A DNA stretch of 44,195 bases from a virus. This document shows positions 31,875 to 39,674 of the stretch, piece after piece; the stretch's first letter is position 1, and every line of letters begins with the position of its first letter. The notes beneath the pieces were generated by a model, which ran no database searches, was not told the origin of the DNA, and saw only the letters and a list, made by a program, of their open reading frames with translations. Position numbers and translations under genes: made by a program. The DNA lies in IMG/VR virus record IMGVR_UViG_3300038532_000066, positions 1 to 44,195 of that record, one strand, 5' to 3'.

Positions 31875-33722
31875 TTATGCAGTCTTTCTGGTAGTTAGAA
31901 AGTCAATTACTTTGGTTGTACTTGAATCCACGTCCCTCACCAACTCCTTAGCGCGTTCGTGAACTCTCTTAATCTGCTCGTCAATATCCAAATCTAAGAT
32001 ACTTGGGTCTTCTGCCACCAACTCTGTAACGATGTAGTTAGCTGAATCGTGTAACACAACCTCCCAAGGCTCTACCAACTGTTGAGCAACCTTTACATTT
32101 ATATCGTCAGAGCTTAATGTAAGCAATCTATCAGCCTTAGCCATCAAGTCGAAGGCTTTAGTAGTTTGGCTGTTGCCGTAGTGTATCGACCTAAAAAACT
32201 TGAAAATAAGCATATTAACAGCCGTATCAGGTAAACCAGCTTCTTTAGCCGTCTTAATATCGTTCAAATAATCATCGGTTGTCTTGAAAGAGAACGACTT
32301 AGGACGGTTAACGCTTGGTAATTCCTTATCTACTCCGTATCGCTGAATTGCCATCTGCTCCACAATAAACTCGAAAGTATCAAACGTCTGATCTGAGAAC
32401 GTGGCAATAAACCTAAAGTAAGCGTCCTGGTCTAACAGTCCACCTATTGCAGTATCGTCTGACGGTTGCGCTACTGTGCTTGACGTTCTTAAGTGAAGCA
32501 TCTGACGGGCTTCAATCTTGTCCTGTTGGGAAGTCTCTCTAACGAACTCTAAGCCGCTTGTGTCTGGTGTTACGAATTGAAGTGGTACGGTTGTATCTGT
32601 ACCCGCGTCTACACCTTGCTTTTTCTTTTTATAGTAGTTCTTCATCGGGCTAAGGTTCATCTTATACCCCGTCCCGTTACAACTCTTACACGTTCCTGAT
32701 ATGTCGCCCTCTACTAACCATGCTCCGTTCTGACACCTTCCCTCATCGTTTTGGAAATCACACTCATCGGCCTCAATAATAGCCGTAGGAAACACGATGC
32801 GGTTAATAGAAACCTCTACGTTGTTGTCCTTTGCTAACGCCCTATCAAGTAGGTCGGTCGAATAGTAAAATAATGAAGTCCAATAAACTTCTCCGTTGTC
32901 TTGAACATCGGCCAAACCCTTTAGACGCTCCGCTGGAATCTTTCCTGAATCATGATGGAAGTAAACCGCATAACTAAAGGTGTGGTCTGTGAACTTCCCT
33001 ACTTGCTCAACCCTCCAAATGTAGGTGTCATCGTAAACCTCGAACACCCTTCCTACTTTATGAGGCTTTCCAGCGTATTCAACCACGCTCTTTTCCTTGC
33101 TCTCAATAGCTACGTAAACCGAATCCTTATACCCTACCACTTGTTCGCTTGAGTAGTAGAAAGGCATAGGCTCATAATACTCAAGATCATCAACGACCAA
33201 TTCACCTTCCTCTGTCATTCGGGTCGGGATGTGTTTAGGCTTAACCGAAATAACCCCGTTAGCGTCTTTTGCTTTCAACGCTGGTATCATGGTCTTTAGA
33301 TACGAAGTAGCAGACCGATAAACAGGAACGCCCGTGAATAGATATTCCTGTAATGTATTATCTCCACCTTCTTCTGCGAACTCCCACGACCAATTGGCTT
33401 CATTGGTTACGTTGGAAACGCTAGAAACGAAGTCAACGAACACGGGGTGAGTAGTACAGCGATAAGTGTTTCTTAAATACTTAGCTTCTTCCTCAGATTG
33501 ATTAGGGGCGCGGTGCTTGAAAAGCATCTCAGGAAACACGTCAACGTCAGCATGTGGTGAAATCCTACGCATTTGGTTTACCGCTTTCCGATACCCTTCG
33601 TAATAATCAGGCACGTACTCGAAGTGCGTGTTATAGTTGCCGTTGTCGTAAGTAACCTTATAGGCTGCTTTCGATTTAGCTAGAACATGATTGATTATAA
33701 CCTCAACCTCCTGTTGTTCCAT
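31875..33722 (-). CDS. Portal protein with Cys-rich insertion
   Basis: A 615-aa protein with the size and position of a portal (after terminase, before scaffold and capsid). Residues 321-353 carry C321, C330, C345 and C348 (ECDFQNDEGRC, then GTCKSCNGTGY), a zinc-ribbon-like insertion reminiscent of DnaJ CxxCxGxG repeats. Such insertions occur in portals of Bacteroidota phages. The C-terminal half is helical. The portal ring is the DNA channel and packaging motor dock. The start overlaps the stop of a 30-aa frame. Confidence 0.7.
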   Translation of the reverse strand: MEQQEVEVIINHVLAKSKAAYKVTYDNGNYNTHFEYVPDYYEGYRKAVNQMRRISPHADVDVFPEMLFKHRAPNQSEEEAKYLRNTYRCTTHPVFVDFVSSVSNVTNEANWSWEFAEEGGDNTLQEYLFTGVPVYRSATSYLKTMIPALKAKDANGVISVKPKHIPTRMTEEGELVVDDLEYYEPMPFYYSSEQVVGYKDSVYVAIESKEKSVVEYAGKPHKVGRVFEVYDDTYIWRVEQVGKFTDHTFSYAVYFHHDSGKIPAERLKGLADVQDNGEVYWTSLFYYSTDLLDRALAKDNNVEVSINRIVFPTAIIEADECDFQNDEGRCQNGAWLVEGDISGTCKSCNGTGYKMNLSPMKNYYKKKKQGVDAGTDTTVPLQFVTPDTSGLEFVRETSQQDKIEARQMLHLRTSSTVAQPSDDTAIGGLLDQDAYFRFIATFSDQTFDTFEFIVEQMAIQRYGVDKELPSVNRPKSFSFKTTDDYLNDIKTAKEAGLPDTAVNMLIFKFFRSIHYGNSQTTKAFDLMAKADRLLTLSSDDINVKVAQQLVEPWEVVLHDSANYIVTELVAEDPSILDLDIDEQIKRVHERAKELVRDVDSSTTKVIDFLTTRKTA

Positions 33723-33814
33723 TAAGCCGCTTTCGCTAGGATGTAAAACTCTTCTAAGTAACCGCTGCCATTTCCTGTCTTAGGACGACCGCAACAAGAC
33801 CAAACTATCTTCAT
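33722..33814 (-). CDS. 30-aa peptide upstream of portal
   Basis: ATG at 33814, 30 codons (MKIVWSCCGRPKTGNGSGYL...). The stop overlaps the portal start (TAATG). A -7 box TAATTTTG ends 5 nt upstream, so the operon appears to begin with this small gene. Adjacent cysteines and a GRPKTGNGSGY turn are visible. Function unknown; it may serve translational coupling. Confidence 0.55.
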   Translation of the reverse strand: MKIVWSCCGRPKTGNGSGYLEEFYILAKAA

Positions 33815-33819
33815 AAGTA

Positions 33820-33827
33820 CAAAATTA
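33820..33827 (-). promoter_or_regulatory. Late promoter -7 box TAATTTTG
   Basis: Minus-strand TAATTTTG, identical to 9364-9371 and with the same 5-nt distance to the ATG. It would drive the portal-to-amidase operon. No TTG is found 19-21 nt upstream. Confidence 0.5.
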
Positions 33828-34117
33828 ATATATTATTAGGATATAGCGACCCTATACTGACATCTATCTATTAGAGTCAATATAGACAAGGTTAAAACAG
33901 AAACCCTGAATGCGCTTTTATTACCCTTACCCCTGACAACGGGCTTTGCTAACACCACTTAGATAGTAAACCTTTCGGTCATGTCGTGACTAGGTTGTCG
34001 GTCGCTCGGACAGAGCCTAGATTTATCGTGGCCGCTCACGTATAAAAACATTGTCTGAGTGGTAGAAAGCGTCTATCTGTTCAGCTTATCGGGTCGGACT
34101 TTGAAAACACCCTAAAT
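33828..34117. other. Uncoded 290-bp stretch upstream of head operon
   Basis: I find no credible coding frame. Palindromic bits include CTAGG (33991-33995) with CCTAG (34017-34021) and inner TGTC/GACA, plus ACAAC...GTTGT arms (33936-33999) resembling an eroded attC-like site. It may contain a packaging site, an untranslated RNA or regulatory DNA. Nothing decisive is visible. Confidence 0.35.
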
Positions 34118-34156
34118 AAAAAACCCCGTCAAGTTCCGCACAACTATCTGGGGTTT
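34118..34156 (-). terminator. Terminator after large terminase
   Basis: AAACCCC (34121-34127) pairs with GGGGTTT (34150-34156), with an inner AGTT/AACT. On the minus strand the stem is followed by TTTTTT. It closes the glycosyltransferase-terminase operon. Confidence 0.65.
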
Positions 34157-34229
34157 AAGCCTGTTCTTACAGGTCAATCAAAGCCTTCAATGTTAGCATG
34201 CGGACTAACGATAAGACAAACTTACAAAA

Positions 34230-35522
34230 TTATCTTTGATGGTTAGCAATCCAATCATTAAGTTCAGTTGAATCGTAATCATAACGAGCCGCATCTAAGT
34301 GGTCGGCCCTTTGTTCTTTCTTAGTTCTTTGGGCCTTTATTATCTTACCTTCTGCATTCACCTCAACCGTTTCCAGATCACTTATCAGATTAGGGCAATC
34401 GGGGCTTATTCTCAGGTCTGGGAAGTGCATCAATAAATAGTTAACGTCATTCCTTGAGTTAGTATGTCTAGGGTTTGACTTCTTTATTTTGAACTGCCTA
34501 CCCCTTAGATTTAACTTCCTTTCAATCAGTTTATAAAGATTAGCGTGATCGCGTTGGCTTAACTGCCTAGCGTTGCCCGAAGCGTCCCCGTGAATAACAC
34601 AGGTAGGTAAACTAGGCTTATACGCGCTTAGAATGTAATCACAAGCCTTGTCAATAGTCCCGTCTTCAATCGTTGCTTCGTCAAACGTGTGGTGGTGGTA
34701 TCCTTCTTTATCCCTCCAGAAGTGGGAAAACGTAATAGCGAAAGGCGAAATATTGAAATCAAAGTTGATACGCAGAACCTTCTGAGGCTGATAAGAACAG
34801 GTTTTAACGTGCTTTAAATAGTCGAATTGAGTAGCGAAAGGGTTTTGAACGTCCCGCTTTCCCCATCCCCCCATAGCGGTTACTTTCCACCTCTCGAAAT
34901 CCGTCTCTTTCATTCTATCCATCAAAGCGATGAACGAAGGCGATAGATTTACTTGATTATCAAGGTAGGTACTCCAAACAATCTCTGCATCTGGTCGCTC
35001 AACATCAAAGAACTCTTTACGAATCCAATGGTCAGGGCCGATGTCGGTGTTCATGGTCATGCGAATTTGAAGAACATCGCTCTTTAACGTCCTTACAGAT
35101 TCATCAACCTGGTCAAAGTCTGGTTTAGTTGTTTCGGTCGGTTCTTCAAACCATACGTGCGTAGGGTCTTTAATCGACTTGAATTTGGCGACCTCGTGGC
35201 TGCTCGACTTCTTTAAACCCTTAGCTAGTATCTTGTTGCCTGTGATACGATGCTCAACTTCCATCGTGTTTTCACGAATGATGAACTCGTTACCGATGTC
35301 AAGTGCTTCTATTGCTGATTTGATTTCAGCAAACTGGGAATCTCTGATTGATCCGTGAATCTCACGAACTAAAACCCCTCTGTAGTATTCGGGTTGACGG
35401 CACTTAATAACGTGAAAGTAAGCCTCATCGTGAGACTTTCCACCGCCTCTACCACCTACCTTTATCACATACCGTTTAGATGTGAACCAAGCAGGCTTGT
35501 AGACCTCTAATAGCTTAATCAA
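34230..35522 (-). CDS. terL: Terminase large subunit
   Basis: A 430-aa protein. Walker A GGRGGGKS (23-30) and Walker B THVWFEEPTE (121-130) form the packaging ATPase. The nuclease half has D255 (NFDFNIS), D313 (HGDASGN) and a C-terminal LDAARYD near 409. The sequence resembles the Terminase_3/PBSX group. It translocates and cuts concatemeric DNA. Its start overlaps the upstream glycosyltransferase by 4 nt. The small subunit is not adjacent. Confidence 0.92.
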   Translation of the reverse strand: MIKLLEVYKPAWFTSKRYVIKVGGRGGGKSHDEAYFHVIKCRQPEYYRGVLVREIHGSIRDSQFAEIKSAIEALDIGNEFIIRENTMEVEHRITGNKILAKGLKKSSSHEVAKFKSIKDPTHVWFEEPTETTKPDFDQVDESVRTLKSDVLQIRMTMNTDIGPDHWIRKEFFDVERPDAEIVWSTYLDNQVNLSPSFIALMDRMKETDFERWKVTAMGGWGKRDVQNPFATQFDYLKHVKTCSYQPQKVLRINFDFNISPFAITFSHFWRDKEGYHHHTFDEATIEDGTIDKACDYILSAYKPSLPTCVIHGDASGNARQLSQRDHANLYKLIERKLNLRGRQFKIKKSNPRHTNSRNDVNYLLMHFPDLRISPDCPNLISDLETVEVNAEGKIIKAQRTKKEQRADHLDAARYDYDSTELNDWIANHQR

Positions 35523-36421
35523 TGCTTATTAGCGTGTTTATCCTTGTTCGCTTGACCTATCTTGTACTTGTGATTCTGACCGTGTTCCTTTTTCCATTGA
35601 ATCAACACCCTGTCGTAATACTCTAAATAGGCGACTTTGGTAAGCGTTTGGCCGTTGCCATTCCCGTAAACACTCAATAGGTAAGAATCCTCCGCAAGCT
35701 CTGTCATGCCCTTTTTAGGGTGATGGTTGCCAAAGTGTATAGGAGCAGGGTAGAACTCGTGAGAAGCGTCTAAACCCATCTTAGAAAGCACACCTGAGAA
35801 GATAAGCTCATCAGGTAACGTACCGCCCCACTTTTCTTGCAGTTTCAATAGGTCGAAGCCCTTGTTATAGTATTTCTTAACCTCGGTTGCGAACTTCTTA
35901 GTATCTGGACACGTCTTGAAGTAGCACCAACTCGATTGAATCGCTACTATCTTGTCTTTCTTTTTCAATCCGAAGAACTCCGTAATGTCCTCATTCTTAG
36001 CCCAGATTGAGTAATTAACCACCTCGTCCTGACTGCCAACTCCCTTAACGTCTGTGATGTAATACTTCTCACTTTCAGAACATTGAGTGAATAGCCCTTC
36101 GATGTCATGCCAGCAAAGCGCGTCAACGTCTAAATAGATGAACTCCTTGTATAGCTTTGAGCCTATGTCATAGATACGAACTTTAGCACGTGCTGGGTCT
36201 ACCTTTCCATCCTTCATGTAGTCATCTTCTTTGAGGTCGATGATATTGTCGAAGTATTGGTAATCCTCTGCGAAAATGTAGTCCATCAAGTCGGGTTGAA
36301 CCGCTAAAGTAATATGAACATTTGAATGTCTTTTGAGTGAGTAAGCTAGATTAGCCGCCAACTCTGCGTAACCTTTAGCTCCGAACGCTAAAAGTAAAAT
36401 CCCTCTTTGCTTTTTTGCCAT
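35519..36421 (-). CDS. Glycosyltransferase (GT-A fold, GT8-like)
   Basis: A 300-aa protein. An N-terminal nucleotide-sugar-binding pattern precedes FIYLDVDALCW with the metal-binding DxD at D98/D100. A conserved-looking late segment DELIFSGVLSKMG and a His-rich HFGNHH near 230 follow. These fit retaining GT-A enzymes of the GT8 type. The acceptor is unknown. It is coupled to the terminase gene (ATGA overlap), so it is expressed with packaging functions. Confidence 0.7.
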   Translation of the reverse strand: MAKKQRGILLLAFGAKGYAELAANLAYSLKRHSNVHITLAVQPDLMDYIFAEDYQYFDNIIDLKEDDYMKDGKVDPARAKVRIYDIGSKLYKEFIYLDVDALCWHDIEGLFTQCSESEKYYITDVKGVGSQDEVVNYSIWAKNEDITEFFGLKKKDKIVAIQSSWCYFKTCPDTKKFATEVKKYYNKGFDLLKLQEKWGGTLPDELIFSGVLSKMGLDASHEFYPAPIHFGNHHPKKGMTELAEDSYLLSVYGNGNGQTLTKVAYLEYYDRVLIQWKKEHGQNHKYKIGQANKDKHANKH

Positions 36422-36425
36422 ATTG

Positions 36426-36457
36426 CAAATTTAAGTATATTGCGCGAAACTAAGCAA
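36426..36457 (-). promoter_or_regulatory. Promoter TTG-21-TAAATTTG
   Basis: On the minus strand a TTG lies 21 nt upstream of TAAATTTG (36426-36433), matching the Bacteroidota consensus. The box ends 4 nt before the ATG at 36421, implying a near-leaderless mRNA. Confidence 0.6.
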
Positions 36458-36460
36458 GAC

Positions 36461-36525
36461 ACAACGTTGAGAATATGCACCGTATGTAGTGCAACGGAAT
36501 ATGGGGTATATTTAGTGTTACCCAC
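36461..36525 (+). repeat. attC-like site at start of second array
   Basis: ACAAC (36461-36465) and GTTACCCAC (36517-36525) are the outer arms. AATATGCAC near 36472-36480 pairs imperfectly with GGGGTATATTTAGTG around 36503-36517. It marks the left edge of the array, next to the glycosyltransferase promoter. Confidence 0.55.
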
Positions 36526-36563
36526 AGTACGGGTTTTTAGTATAAAATTTAAAAAAACAGATA

Positions 36564-37091
36564 ATGAAACATAATATTGATTGGAGTAAAAGTACAAATG
36601 GAGTTATGCTTTGCTCGTTTGAAAAGACAATAGAATTAATGCCCGAAGTAGAACCTATAATAAACGAGTTGTTGGAATCTGGACTACTTGAATTACCTAA
36701 AGAGGAATATGCAGTTGATGTAAAAATACATATGCTTATGCCGAAGCAATTCCCTTGTATTCCAAATTGGCACAGAGATTTTGTACCAAGAGATGAAAAC
36801 TTGAAAAGAGATTTTAGAGGTATAACAGGCGAGAAAATGTATATGTGGTTAAGTGGCCCTCCGCTAACAGAATACAAAGATAAGGAGGGAAACAACTACT
36901 TTAAAGAAGAACAGAAATGGCATACGTTCACTCAAAATGATTTACATAGAGGTATTATGAGTAATGAACATACTTGGAGGTGTTTTATTCGTGTAATACC
37001 AAAGAAGTTCATACACCCAACCACTATAAATGTCAATCAAAGAAGAATACACACACAAGTTTACTTAAACGCTGAAAAATTCAATTGGTAG
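36564..37091 (+). CDS. Cassette gene, putative 2OG-Fe(II) oxygenase-like protein
   Basis: A 175-aa protein. H70-x-D72 (NWHRDF), a distal H128 (DLHRGI) and R139/R143 give the spacing of the metal- and 2-oxoglutarate-binding residues in double-stranded beta-helix dioxygenases. WLSGPPLT and the surrounding strands are consistent with that fold. Substrate unknown. The cassette starts GTTACCCAC (36517) and ends GTGGGTAAC (37107-37115), exactly complementary. The gene is AT-rich and opposite in orientation to flanking phage genes. Confidence 0.55.
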   Translation: MKHNIDWSKSTNGVMLCSFEKTIELMPEVEPIINELLESGLLELPKEEYAVDVKIHMLMPKQFPCIPNWHRDFVPRDENLKRDFRGITGEKMYMWLSGPPLTEYKDKEGNNYFKEEQKWHTFTQNDLHRGIMSNEHTWRCFIRVIPKKFIHPTTINVNQRRIHTQVYLNAEKFNW

Positions 37092-37106
37092 CACTCACGT
37101 AGTATT

Positions 37107-37140
37107 GTGGGTAACGGTTTGTATAAGGTGTCGTAGCGAC
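37107..37140 (+). repeat. Partial attC-like site
   Basis: GTGGGTAAC (37107-37115) complements the start of this cassette. A GGTGTCGTAGCGACC palindrome follows. The right arm (GTT...) is missing, so the site looks truncated. Confidence 0.45.
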
Positions 37141-37186
37141 CTAAACAGCACGAATAACTGAATTAAAAATAACTTAAATAAAAAAA

Positions 37187-37390
37187 ATGGACATAATTAA
37201 AACACTTAAAAGCTATGCACTTTATACTTTGTTGGTAGTATGTGGTTTTGCGGTTTGGTATCTAGGAAATGCATTTGTATTGCTTGAAATGAATTTTGCA
37301 AATTGGGAACAAAACATTAGGTTTTTAGTAGCGATAGAAGGTGCTATTACCTCTATTGGTGCAATAGCTATTTATCAAGTTAATAGATAG
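37187..37390 (+). CDS. Cassette gene, small membrane protein
   Basis: A 67-aa protein with two hydrophobic helices (about 10-32 and 44-63). It is AT-rich, with an A-rich leader. No family recognised. Small membrane proteins are common cassette cargo and sometimes toxins or immunity factors, but there is no evidence for either here. Confidence 0.6.
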   Translation: MDIIKTLKSYALYTLLVVCGFAVWYLGNAFVLLEMNFANWEQNIRFLVAIEGAITSIGAIAIYQVNR

Positions 37391-37446
37391 CAAAACTATT
37401 ACTACCAACAGACAGGTATATGAGTAGAAAACTTAACGGATAAATT

Positions 37447-37689
37447 ATGAAAGAATTATTTGAAGAAGTCGAAAAGAAAGGGCTTAAAGTAGTATTTGGT
37501 TTGGAAGCACAAGGGCATATCCCGACCATAGAAGCAGAATTAAAAAGGTGGAACGATAATGAGTATGGAAATGATATGACTTATTGTAAAGCAGTTTGGG
37601 AGGGTATTGGTAAGAAAATAGGTTGGTGTTCATTCACGGCTGCCCTTTCTTATTTCGAGTACCTTAATGAAAAGGAGAATGGTAGTTAA
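37447..37689 (+). CDS. Cassette gene, 80-aa unknown
   Basis: An 80-aa helical protein (MKELFEEVEKKGLKVVFGLE...) with two Cys and a WCSFTAALSYFEYL segment. It follows the membrane-protein gene by 56 nt without a clear attC-like site between, so both may belong to one cassette. Confidence 0.55.
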   Translation: MKELFEEVEKKGLKVVFGLEAQGHIPTIEAELKRWNDNEYGNDMTYCKAVWEGIGKKIGWCSFTAALSYFEYLNEKENGS

Positions 37690-37700
37690 GTTTTTTGCTT

Positions 37701-37775
37701 ATATACCATGTTGTATGGCGAAGCGTACCGTTTCAATGGCATACAACGTAAAAGCTATGGTGCGTGGCTTTCAAC
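37701..37775 (+). repeat. attC-like half sites enclosing an empty mini-cassette
   Basis: GTTGTATG (37710-37717) and CATACAAC (37740-37747) are exact complements 22 nt apart, as if a cassette had lost its gene. A further AAAGC/GCTTT hairpin follows with AACAACG near 37774. Confidence 0.45.
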
Positions 37776-37806
37776 AACGCATCTAAACAAAAATAAACTT
37801 TGAATT

Positions 37807-38025
37807 ATGAGTACAGTATCAGAAAACAACCAACAGCCATGCACTGTAGCGGATGTTAGCTGCTGGCGATTTATCAAAGGTGAGCAAAACGAAGTGAACC
37901 TAATTGAAATGCCTACGGGCGAAAACTTTGAAATGCTATTTGATGACGGTAGTGTTTGCGAATTTTACGATGACGATATGCCTTTTGCTGAATGTATTGC
38001 TTGGCGACCACTCGCTTGCAGCTAA
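37807..38025 (+). CDS. Cassette gene, 72-aa acidic protein
   Basis: A 72-aa acidic protein (MSTVSENNQQPCTVADVSCW...) with five Cys and a DDGSVCEFYDDDMPF stretch. It ends at the left arm of the long attC-like site (GCTAAC). AACTTTG lies just upstream and may be a promoter remnant. No family recognised. Confidence 0.55.
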   Translation: MSTVSENNQQPCTVADVSCWRFIKGEQNEVNLIEMPTGENFEMLFDDGSVCEFYDDDMPFAECIAWRPLACS

Positions 38026-38152
38026 CGTTTTGCGGTATGAAAAGTTGGGGATTAAAAGAGATAAACTTTCGCACCGCCACAATGATAAATAATAGTATTA
38101 ACCTTCGGGAAACTACACACGCCCCAATTTTTTATACCGTGTGTTATGCCCC
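38021..38152 (+). repeat. Long attC-like site, strong imperfect palindrome
   Basis: The left arm 38021-38050 (GCTAAC..., CGGTATGAAAAGTTGGGG) and right arm 38122-38149 (CCCCAATTTTTTATACCG..., GTTATGC) pair with few mismatches around a 70-nt centre. The length of about 130 bp is like large attC sites. The right arm GTTATGCCCC starts the next cassette. Confidence 0.7.
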
Positions 38153-38170
38153 GTTTTTATTCTTTATTTT

Positions 38171-38683
38171 ATGAATCACGAATTTGCACAAGACAAAATA
38201 AATAAATCAGACGAATTTTATACGCTTGAATATGCTATAAAGCCATTATTGAAATACATCCCAAGTGATAAAACTGTATGGTGTCCATTTGATAAAGAAG
38301 AAAGTAATTTTGTAAAGTTGCTCCGAGAAAATGGGAATACTGTAATTTACGGACACATTGAAGACGGTAAAAACTTTTTTGAATATGAGCCACAAAATTA
38401 CGATTACATTATTAGCAACCCACCATATAGTTTAAGAACACCGATTTTAGATAGGTTATTTTTGATAGGCAAACCATTTGCTTTATTGATAAATGAAAGT
38501 GGATTATTTGATACTAAGAAAAGGTATGAAATGCTAAAAAACAATCCTTTTGAAATAATGGTTTTTGATAAGCGAATTAACTATATAAAAGACGGTGTAA
38601 TTAAAAAAGGTGCTACATTCAAAAGCATTTATTTATGCAGTCAATTATTACCAAGCAAATTCGTTTTCGAGGTGCTTTCTTAA
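38171..38683 (+). CDS. Cassette gene, NPPY-motif methyltransferase-like protein
   Basis: A 170-aa protein from ATG 38171; a further upstream ATG (38141) lies in the attC-like arm. Residues around 78-84 read SNPPYSL, the catalytic motif IV of adenine-N6 methyltransferases. VWCPFDKEESNFVKLL near 38-53 replaces a canonical FxGxG motif I. It is short, perhaps a solitary or reduced enzyme. The cassette starts GTTATGCCCC and ends GGGGCATAAC (38686-38695), complementary over 10 bases. Confidence 0.65.
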   Translation: MNHEFAQDKINKSDEFYTLEYAIKPLLKYIPSDKTVWCPFDKEESNFVKLLRENGNTVIYGHIEDGKNFFEYEPQNYDYIISNPPYSLRTPILDRLFLIGKPFALLINESGLFDTKKRYEMLKNNPFEIMVFDKRINYIKDGVIKKGATFKSIYLCSQLLPSKFVFEVLS

Positions 38684-38685
38684 AT

Positions 38686-38756
38686 GGGGCATAACGGACG
38701 TGGGTATGAATAAGCGATAGCGACCCGTAGGGTTATTTATACTCTGTGTTATATGC
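38686..38756 (+). repeat. attC-like site
   Basis: GCATAAC and GTTATATGC are the outer arms. GGGTATGAATAAGC and GGTTATTTATACTC pair imperfectly around a short centre containing GCGATAGCGACCCGTAG. The length of about 70 bp fits attC. Confidence 0.65.
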
Positions 38757-38782
38757 TGTGGCGGTTAATTAAAAATGAAATT

Positions 38783-39301
38783 ATGACAAGAAATGGAACA
38801 CCAACAAAGCCGAATAAGACAAAGACGGCTACTGCTGCTGACAGAGTGTTTACTAAAAACACAACAGCAAAATGGATTGTAGATTACTTTAAACCACAAG
38901 GCTCAATTTTAGAACCTGCTGCTGGGGAAAATGCCTTTTACGATTTATTTGAAAGCGAGAATAAATACAGATGTGAAATTGACGAAGGACTTGACTTCTT
39001 TGATTGGGATAAGAAAGTAGATTGGATAATTACAAACCCACCTTACAGTATTTATGACCACTTTCTTCAAAAGGCATTTTCTATTGCTGACAATGTTGTG
39101 TTTTTTGTGCCGATAGCCAAAGCCTTTAAAAGCAACAAAGTACAAAAGATGGTGCTTGAATACGGTGGGTTAAAAGAGATAGTGTATATGGGCGGAGGCA
39201 GTAAACACGGATTTGGATTTGGCTTCCCCGTTGGATGTTTACACTACCAAAAAGGCTTTGTGGGTGATTGTAAAATCACCTATGTGATGGACGGATGGTA
39301 G
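38783..39301 (+). CDS. Cassette gene, adenine-N6 methyltransferase-like protein
   Basis: A 172-aa protein from ATG 38783 (the in-frame ATG 38753 is in the attC-like arm). ILEPAAGENAF (about 41-51) is motif I and ITNPPYS (about 82-88) is motif IV of gamma-type adenine methyltransferases. No target-recognition domain or nuclease is attached. It could guard phage DNA against host restriction. The cassette begins GTTATATGC (38748) and ends GCATATAAC (39307-39315), exactly complementary. Confidence 0.72.
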   Translation: MTRNGTPTKPNKTKTATAADRVFTKNTTAKWIVDYFKPQGSILEPAAGENAFYDLFESENKYRCEIDEGLDFFDWDKKVDWIITNPPYSIYDHFLQKAFSIADNVVFFVPIAKAFKSNKVQKMVLEYGGLKEIVYMGGGSKHGFGFGFPVGCLHYQKGFVGDCKITYVMDGW

Positions 39302-39306
39302 CCATT

Positions 39307-39345
39307 GCATATAACGGCTTCGGGTATGGCATCGTATTTTTACGG
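39307..39345 (+). repeat. Partial attC-like site
   Basis: GCATATAAC (39307-39315) followed by GGCTTCGGGTATGGCATCG, similar in layout to the left arms of neighbouring sites. The right arm is not found before the next gene. Confidence 0.4.
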
Positions 39346-39370
39346 AATTGAAACACTAAAATTAAATAAC

Positions 39371-39670
39371 ATGAAAGATAAATTGAAACTAGCACTTTGG
39401 GATAAAGTAAAAAGCACTTATCCAAGCGGAACAAGCAAACACACCAACGCCCTTTTGGAAGAAGACTTTGATAGTTTTCTCGATGAAGTAGTAAAAATAT
39501 GTGCTATACCCATTGTTGGCGGTAGTTACATTGTTTTTGAAGACGGTTCAGACGAAGGGGTTGAAGGCATGATACAACTTAGCAACAAGTTTGAAACACT
39601 TGATGACGCTAAAAAGTATGCTGATGGCTGGAAAGATAAAAATACTTACATAGCTAAGTTGGTGGAGTAA
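39371..39670 (+). CDS. Cassette gene, 99-aa unknown
   Basis: A 99-aa protein from ATG 39371 (a 39305 start would run through the attC-like remnant). Helical N-terminus and a compact beta hairpin (IPIVGGSYIVFEDGSDEGVE). No family recognised. It is the last cassette before the terminator of the leftward operon. Confidence 0.58.
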   Translation: MKDKLKLALWDKVKSTYPSGTSKHTNALLEEDFDSFLDEVVKICAIPIVGGSYIVFEDGSDEGVEGMIQLSNKFETLDDAKKYADGWKDKNTYIAKLVE

Positions 39671-39674
39671 TTAC

